NCBI GenBank assembly: GCA_963971535.1
Contig: OZ020588.1
Location: forward strand, 122,268,887-122,332,886
Length of the DNA stretch: 64,000 nucleotides
Source: Notolepis coatsorum
Lineage: Eukaryota > Chordata > Actinopteri > Aulopiformes > Paralepididae
Reading direction: 5' to 3'
Part shown: positions 57,389 to 64,000 of the stretch, one piece after another
Layout of the letters: each line of letters starts with the position of its first letter
Numbering within the stretch: position 1 is the stretch's first letter
The notes under the pieces: generated by a model
Database searches by the model: none
Told to the model about the DNA's origin: nothing
What the model saw: the letters and a program-made list of their open reading frames with translations, nothing else
Made by a program: the position numbers and the translations under genes

Positions 57389-57897
57389 AACACGATTTCA
57401 CGACGTACTGGTCTGTGGCGCTGTTTGCGTTTCACCCTTGTGCCTGTTTTGATGGATTGGTAATGGTATCTGTGAAAGACGACATCTACCCTCTGGTATT
57501 TTGCTCCCATCTTCAACACGGTGTCAGTGAACTTGTTGGCATAGTCACCAAATGTTGTAGTGTCAGGTGGCTTTCCGAGTGCCATTACCAGAGCTTGGCC
57601 ATCAATGACCAGGCAGCTGGGTCCCTGAAGGGTAATATCTGCAGGGGTTTTAACTTGTTTCGTCAGTATATTTGCTAACACAGACTTGTTGGTGGAATGT
57701 AGACTCCCGTTAGTTGTGGCCAGAGATGGCGGGATGGGCATGAGCTCATGCTGGAGGATATTGTCAAGGTCTACCTTACGTGCTCTGTAAGCTGTGATGA
57801 GCCTGTCCACTTTGATGGTGTTTTGCTTGTTCTTGGAAAGTTGCACAACTTCATACAAAGAGGCAAATGTCTTTGGCTTTGTTCTTTCGAATGGGTG
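57389..57897 (-). pseudogene. ORF of an unrecognised conserved-looking family, fragment
   Basis: A minus-strand stretch of about 150 codons. It reads PFERTKPKTFASLYEVVQLS, GSLHSTNKSVLANILTKQVK, GPSCLVIDGQALVMALGKPP, TTFGDYANKFTDTVLKMGAK, RVDVVFHRYHYQSIKTGTRV and KRKQRHRPVRREI, then fuses to L2 sequence. The even spread of hydrophobic residues and a V.DVVF.RY...SIK core look like real protein. It resembles, from memory only, uncharacterised proteins seen in fish and invertebrates. I assign no function. It has no proper start (a TGA lies upstream near 57897), and its C-terminus is cut by the L2. Confidence 0.5.
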
Positions 57898-58618
57898 ATT
57901 TCAGGTTCAGGTGCTGGTCACTATCTGGAGGTTCACACAAACGTTTGTCCACAAACATGTTCAGTTGTGCCTGTCCAAGGTGTTCTGCGCCAAGTATGGA
58001 TTCTTGAATCTCCGGTGTGACTACGTCCTTGTTGATGTATGTAAGAAAACTTACAAAAGCACATTTAATTCAGGTTTGTACCTTGTGTAGTCACACTTAA
58101 CTCATTAAGCCCCACCATTTATTTTTTGAAAATTCGCCTAAAACAGCATGCTTACATTAAAATGCTTATATATCCAGATTTATAAGAGCTACTTGCATAA
58201 ACTTGGTACCTGAAGAAAGCTAAGACTTGGGGGATTCTAATGTTGGTGTCCTACACTGTACAGTTATTACCAAATTGCTGTCGTATTCCTGCAAACACTG
58301 AATAAATGTCATTCTTTTATCCTCACCTATACAAAGATTACAGTTAGACAGTCAAAAACACCCTGTTACTCATGGTTGCACCCCAGCTATATTCCTACTC
58401 TCTTCCTCCATAGGTGCAGATGTTCTGTGCAAAGTTTCATGTCAGTAGAATAAAAACTGTGGGTTTAGCACCTGTTTTTGTGGAGAGAGGGCCTGGTGCT
58501 GGCGGCCATGTTGACATTTTTGAGCTTGGTATACAGCAAATTTGGATTCAGCACCCCTTAATACCCCTAGAAATGTTGTGTACCAAAAATAAACACGAAA
58601 TGCCTTCAGCACTTTATA

Positions 58619-59083
58619 CAAGCACATTTTCTGAAATTCTGCCTAGTCTATCTATCTGTCCAGGAGGATGACAACATTATTGCAGGTACTGTAAGCATAA
58701 GCAGGCAGCCTAGCAGTTTCTAGCGTGGATGCTAATAACTACTAACGTTGTCACGCTAGCTTGGATGTAATGTATCACGTTGGCTGCTGGCTGCTAATGC
58801 AGCCTGCAGATAATATTTGCATGTGCACTGTGTTAGTGGTGAATTAATGAATGAATGAATGTTGCCGCTAGCTTGTGGCTAGGCTAGCGTACTTTGCTGA
58901 TGCACGGCTGATCTAGTGCCTCTGTGGCTCTGCTGATTTGTCACGGTGAGATTCATGTGGTGGAACTTTGGTGTGCTCTTATGAATGAGAACTGCTATCT
59001 TGTCCGTTGTGTGTGGGTTTGTGTCTGAAACGACCGGTGGCTTGTGTGTGTTGCGTGAGATGCAGAAGTAAACATTGCCAGGC
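58619..59083. other. unassigned DNA
   Basis: Contains several GCTAGC-type motifs but no gene or transposon end that I recognise. Confidence 0.45.
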
Positions 59084-59613
59084 GTGATGATGGTGATGGT
59101 GGTGATGATGATGGTGATGGTGATGGTGATGATGGTGATGGTGATGGTGATGATGGTGATGGTGGTGATGATGATGGTGATGGTGGTGATGGTGATGATG
59201 GTGATGATGGTGATGATGGTGGTGGTGGTGATGGTGATGGTGGTGATGATGATGGTGATTGTGATGATTGTGATGATGGTGGTGATGGTGATGCTGGTGA
59301 TGTTGATGGTGATGGTGATGATGGTGATGGTGATGGTGATGATGGTGATGGTGATGATGGTGATGATGGTGGTGATGATGGTGATGATGATGGTGATGAT
59401 GGTGATGATGGTGATGATGGTGATGATGGTGGTGATGATGGTGATGGTGGTGATGATGGTGATGGTGATGATGGTGATGATGGTGGTGATGATGGTGATG
59501 GTGATGATGGTGATTATGGTGGTGATGATGGTGATGATGGTGATGATGGTGGTGATGATGGTGATGGGGATGGTGAGATGGTGATGATGGTGGTGATGAT
59601 GGTGATGATGGTG
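59084..59613 (+). repeat. (GATGGT/GATGAT)n minisatellite
   Basis: About 530 bp of GATGGTGATGGT-type trinucleotide/hexanucleotide repeats. A 169-codon frame of Met and Val runs through it and is an artefact. Confidence 0.97.
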
Positions 59614-59661
59614 ATCAAATCAAATCAAATCAAATTTGATTTGATTTGATTTGATTTGATT
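59614..59661. repeat. (CAAAT)n/(ATTTG)n perfect palindrome
   Basis: ATCAAATCAAATCAAAT followed directly by its inverse complement, forming a hairpin of about 20-bp arms with no loop. Confidence 0.9.
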
Positions 59662-59870
59662 TAGTATGTATATTGATATTAATATTAATTAATTGATTGA
59701 TTGGTGTTGGTATTAATATTAATATATAGTGTATATTAATGTTATGTTTTCATCTGTGTCCACTGACCACTGACACACAGTGTGGGATGTTTTAAAAATA
59801 TAATTTTATATATAATATAATATAATAATTTGTGCTTCACCTAAAAATTTGGTCACCAGCCTCCACTGCT

Positions 59871-60112
59871 CTACTGTCTTTAACTATGAATGAACACAAC
59901 ACTAACTTACACTGACCGTGACGCCAACCTCTACTGTCTTTAACTATGAATGAACACAACACTAACTTACACTGACCGTGACGCCAACCTCTACTGTCTT
60001 TAACGATGAATGAACACAACACTAACTAACACTGACGCCAACCTCTACTGTCTTTAACTATGAATGAACACAACACTAACTTACACTGACGCCAACCTCT
60101 GTCTTTAACTAG
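59871..60112 (+). repeat. 60-bp minisatellite
   Basis: Units CTACTGTCTTTAACTATGAA then TGAACACAACACTAACTTAC start at 59871, 59931 and 59991 (60 bp), then about 52-bp units. A single unit lies at 54775. Confidence 0.95.
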
Positions 60113-60180
60113 ATGACTGCACAAGAGCATGCGATGTGAAAAGCGACAATATTATTAAACAGCAGTGAGCAAAGCGTAAG

Positions 60181-60341
60181 TCTCAGGAAGCGAGCGTCAA
60201 ATTGAAAGCGAAAGTCAAGTCCATGGCCGCTCGCTCTGCCGCGCATGGCAGCGGCAGCGGTGGATAGGGGGGAGGGTCACGTGGGGGTCGCGGCCAATCA
60301 GAGGAACCTGGAAACGGAACTCTGTTGCGGAAAGTATACAC
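60181..60341. repeat. interspersed repeat X, copy 2 (inverted)
   Basis: CTCAGGAAGCGAGCG, GTCGCGGCCAATCAGAGGAA and GTTGCGGAAAGTATACAC are the inverse of 40835-40975. Confidence 0.7.
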
Positions 60342-60415
60342 GCTGCTTGGTGAGTCTCTTGACTACCTGAACATTTCCGTGATGTCTTTTGGATGTTTTT
60401 TCTGTCACCTTTTAA

Positions 60416-62410
60416 CCCATTCTTTGCCAATCACGTGTTAAGGCGGGTTTCTCCGCCATGCGTTGTCTGCCAATAACTCCGTAAGGCGTTTTTGAGATCA
60501 ATATTTCATATTTTCGTCATGGTATTTGTTGTGAAGGGCCAGATTAAACTGAATATATATATGTATCGTTTGATATACTTTGTATATTATTTATATATAT
60601 ACACGGAATATCCATTTACCTGCGTACAGACCAGAGTAATATTCGCTCTCCTATTGGACAGCGCCCCAGGCGCCAACGACCAAGCCCCCAACGGCAAGTT
60701 CAAAGACAACTCCAGGCATGTCAGAACATGCCCAGAGTCTGCGTAGTAATACGAGACAAGGACTGAGGTTGGGACTAGATATTCACTTAAGTATAAATAC
60801 GGCGCAGGTGTAAACAGCAGTAATTCAGTTCAGTACCTTACCACATTCACCACGAGTCAACGTGCAGTGAAGTGAGCAACCTTGCATCTAAATAGAGCAT
60901 TGAGAACCGCGTGCGAATAGAATGTTAAAGTGTCAGAGTTTAACGCAGTAACGTTGAGTTCGACTTAATCTAATGTGAAGTAATAGTCGATCATTTATTG
61001 TATATCGTGCGGCCACAGTTCTTCCGTGTGTAGCATTACCCATCGGTTCGTCGTGTCTTTAGCTAGTGCACTTATCCAGGCTGTGTGGCCTAAATACGTG
61101 CCCACACCCGAGGAGTCCTAAGCGAGAACCGTTGGACATGTACACAGGAGAATCAGCACCGGCGATTGCAGAACCATTCCTGGTTGGATTATATTGCTTT
61201 GGGACCGTGACCACCGGAGAAGAGCACCGTTGATTTCCACTGTCGTTTGGGATTTAACCTCGTGAGGATTACCACGCAGGCCTGCCTCTTGGAAGGGGCT
61301 GGCTAGCTGTCGTCAATGCTGTCGAGCATCTTGGATTACAACTATTGCTTTTGTCTGCTAATCAAGGGAGTACAAGCACCGACTCCTGTACCTGGAGCCT
61401 CTTTATTCCTCGTTGACTCAGACGAAGTACCCGAACATTCCTCTACCCATTGTCTCCAGTTGGTACCGGTGTTGCCCTATATAATTGCTACTATACCACA
61501 GGTGGCGTCAGCTTAGACCCATCATAGTATTCCTACTATTCTTAGTGACTTATGCTCTTGACTGACTTTACGTATATTCTTCGCCATACAAGCGCGACCC
61601 TAATTCTCAGTCTGTAACCTAACGTTGCCTAATAATAATAAATAACCCTCCAATAGAATTTCTGTGTCAATGCCGTGTTCTTGTGAGTGTTCACCATCAA
61701 TATTTGATGTACTGTTTGGCCAGTAATTAAAGTACATAACTAGCAGTGGTTTAATATATCACAATCTTTAATACAGTCAGGGTTTTGTAACCCCTCAGTT
61801 ACAGTATTCATATTTCACCCATGGAGTCTTGGGTGATGCTGTCTGGGCCATCACAACTCTGCAACGCTTCAATACCGCCACCTCGTGGCCGATCGACGAG
61901 TTGCCAAACTGGAAGTGCCCGGAAGTGCTCGGTCCGTCCCCTATTTTCGTCCGACCACTCGCTTATCGTCCCGGGGCTCAATACAGACACTGTCGATATG
62001 AATCTTTGCCATAACTCAATAATCAACATGATTTGGACGTGTATTAGTAATATACAAACCGGAAATGGATCGTATCGATCAACATCCCATAATAGCGATC
62101 TTTTTGCTCCACTCTCATCGCCCAACGCTACGAGGAGACTGGGTGAGTTTCAGCGTTTTTCTTTACCATCTTTGATACAAACTGCTCTGATCAATATATC
62201 ACCCATACTACATGAATCATTTAACGTCGGTCATTGAATTATAAAGGACCCCCCCCCCCCCCTCCGTTCACCCGCAGATGACCAGTCATGACGTTTAGGA
62301 CCATGTACAGTTATAAGTTATAGCCCTGCAAAGAAGGTGAACATCTCAATAGACTTATAGCGCTGGCAGAGAGGGTACAATGATGGGTACAATGCCCGGC
62401 AGAGAATGGG
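60416..62410. mobile_element. piggyBac-like MITE (type 2), split by a solo LTR
   Basis: Flanked by TTAA (60412-60415, 62411-62414). Ends CCCATTCTTTGCCA and CGGCAGAGAATGGG are inverted. It is collinear with 15250-16186 once 60527-61803 is removed, except for a 225-bp deletion after TGTACAGTT (near 62312). Confidence 0.87.
60527..61803 (+). mobile_element. solo LTR (1277 bp)
   Basis: Starts TGTTGTGAAGG and ends CTCAGTTACA, with a 5-bp duplication GTATT on both sides (60522-60526, 61804-61808). The intact MITE at 15250 reads GGTATTCATATTTCACC across the site. TATAAATA at 60792-60799 and AATAATAAATAA near 61630 fit an LTR promoter and polyadenylation signal. No internal region or coding frame is present. 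Confidence 0.9.
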
Positions 62411-62414
62411 TTAA

Positions 62415-62577
62415 AGGGCCAGCGCTGCATTTTTTGTTGTTCATGGACTCTAGTGTATTTCACCCTTAAAGGGTCAGTGCTCCCTTTTTTCCCTGTGAAA
62501 TAAATAATGCCCTGTTTTTGGCTAACTCTCATACCTGTCTTGTGTTGTGCTATTGGGGTCGCTATACAAACCATAAC
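62415..62577 (+). repeat. LTR 3' end fragment (family of 31378/39608)
   Basis: TTCATGGACTCTAGTG, GAAATAAATAATGCCCTG and GGTCGCTATACAAACCATAA match the ends of the LTRs at 39608 and 31378. The 5' part is not recognisable next to it. Confidence 0.75.
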
Positions 62578-62943
62578 AGTTATGTTATATTGTGTTATGT
62601 AGTGTTGTATTGTATTTACTGCTGTCAAGCTACTCAAGTTTTTTATTGTTGTACTATAAGTAAAAGTATATTATATAATGTATTATACTAATTTATGTTA
62701 TATCAAGTAAAATGAATGGAAGCAAAATGTAAATGTAAGGGGGTAGGGATCAATAAACTTAGCTTACCTCTGCTCCTTTTTTGAACATGAGAACTAACTA
62801 ACTACATTGCTCTTTGTTTTGTGATTTGTTTGGAGGAACGTCATTAATTCATTCATTCAATACTTTTAGAATAACCTGATGCTGTATTTTCTATGAGTTG
62901 AGTGGATGCATCACCAGAGCACTAGCTTTAATAATACAACAAT
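62578..62943. other. unassigned DNA
   Basis: AT-rich; nothing recognised. Confidence 0.45.
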
Positions 62944-63179
<236 letters not shown>

Positions 63180-63429
63180 ATTTATTACAATGCCTCATTG
63201 AGTCATGACTATACATGCAAATCTTAATTGTTAATGGTACAAATATTGTCGTATCTTTATTATAATTATTTAATTCCGAGGATGTCTGTAGAATTGACTT
63301 GAACGCAATCACCAACTATTAATCCCAAATTAAGCCTTTTACCAGTTTCCTCACCTGTGCATTGTATGCTACTATTGCACTTTACTGTTACATTTGCACT
63401 CTGGTTGGATGTTGTATTGTACGTGTGCT

Positions 63430-64000
63430 GTGTAATGACAATACATTTTAATCTAATCTCATTTCGATCAGTCACAAATCGCTTCTGCGCTAGCTATTGA
63501 ATACAGTGGTCAGCACGGCGCAGATGCAATGTTGAGCTTCTTGCTATTTTGCACAGACCTAGGTGTTCAGCAGTCTGATGGAGATTGGCACGAAGCTACC
63601 AAAGTCCCTTTTATTCAGTGTTGAAGCTCTGTATCGACCGCCTGAGGGCATTAGTTTGTAATGGGTGTGAAGGGTGTGTGTTGTCCTCAACTATTTGAGA
63701 GGCCTTCTTAACTGTTTCTTGTGGATACTGGTGAGTGGCTCCTGGTCCTTCCCAATGATCTTGCCACTGATCTTAACGACCCTGTCGAGCGGTTTCCGGT
63801 TGATGGCATGCATCACTCCAAACCATGATTTAATTTTAAAGGACATTATTGATTCCACAAAGGACTTGTAGAAAGCCTGCAGGATTGATGGTCAGACCTG
63901 AAGCTTCCTCATCTTCCTGAGGAAGAACAGTCGTTGTTGGCACTTAGAGTGGATATTCTCTGTGTTGGTCTTGAAGGTGAGCTTGTGGTCGATGGTGGTG
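63430..64000 (-). mobile_element. LINE fragment running off the window end
   Basis: Minus-strand LINE with its 3' side near 63430 and polymerase codons toward 64000. The family differs from the L2 copies above. Confidence 0.7.
63570..64000 (-). pseudogene. LINE reverse transcriptase C-terminal part
   Basis: Minus-strand codons read TTIDHKLTFKTNTENIHSKC, QQRLFFLRKMRKLQV, a stop, then ILQAFYKSFVESIMSF and, further on, INRKPLDRVVKISGKIIGKD and a GGRYRASTLNKRDFGSFVPI tail. This is the thumb and C-terminal region of a CR1/L2-superfamily polymerase. At least two stops break it. The catalytic domain would lie beyond the window. Confidence 0.75.

Larger units (their letters stand above)
55503..58618. 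mobile_element. unclassified locus bounded by inverted arms
   Basis: 55503-55650 and 58486-58618 are inverted copies, about 97% alike over 120 bp apart from a 27-bp indel (TTCGTGTTTATTTTTGGTAC, ATTAAGGGGTGCTGAATCCA, ATACCAAGCTCAAAAATGTC). Between them are a minus-strand L2 fragment and a minus-strand ORF of unknown family. No target duplication was recognised, so the outer ends are unproven. It may be a DNA transposon or a local inverted duplication. Confidence 0.5.

Noticed and set aside
59075-59584. 169-codon Met/Val-rich open frame
   Set aside because: Direct translation of a GATGGT minisatellite; no normal protein composition.

Overview
This window looks like intergenic DNA from a ray-finned (teleost-type) fish genome. 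I found no host gene exon that I can defend. The evidence for a fish is the transposon mix: a DIRS-type tyrosine-recombinase retrotransposon, several young L2/CR1-like LINE copies, an L1-clade LINE, a Ty3/gypsy-type LTR element, solo LTRs, hAT, PIF/Harbinger and TTAA-flanked piggyBac-like elements, tRNA-like inserts, and very long (ATT)n, (GATA)n and (GA)n microsatellites.

Layout. 1-1557: unplaced DNA and an old hAT-like fragment. 1558-7516: a Ty3/gypsy-type LTR element with a 5-bp target duplication, whose 5' LTR holds a complete Harbinger-like insertion. 9118-17468: piggyBac-like repeats broken by an L2 LINE, a Harbinger element with a Myb-like ORF remnant, a second piggyBac MITE and several foldbacks. 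18441-18735: a solo LTR. 19056-23443: a decayed DIRS element inserted in a 30-bp minisatellite. 25084-26252: two copies of a MITE, one split by a solo LTR. 27080-32687: two minus-strand LINEs, an internally deleted L1 and a long solo LTR. 32688-34329 and 53044-54704: two copies of an inverted-repeat element carrying two opposed tRNA-like sequences. 34720-35963: a hAT MITE full of (GA)n. 37932-39036: another piggyBac-like copy. 39608-40834: a gutted LTR element. 41068-52467: a full-length-type L1 that was hit by a hAT transposon (itself hit by an L2), by a 1.1-kb palindrome and by a partial hAT-like piece. 55503-58618: 120-145-bp inverted arms around a broken L2 and an ORF of an unrecognised family. 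59084-60112: minisatellites. 60416-62410: a piggyBac-like MITE split by a 1.28-kb solo LTR. 63430-64000: a minus-strand LINE that runs off the end.

These elements do not form a pathway. The window is an insertion stack, and target-site duplications or paired copies give the order of many events. All transposase and reverse-transcriptase genes seen are broken by truncation, stops, frameshifts or insertions. The one long open frame, 768 codons in the LTR element, lacks reverse transcriptase and integrase. The least explained parts are the inverted-arm locus at 55503-58618, the tRNA-carrying element pair and the 1.1-kb palindrome.
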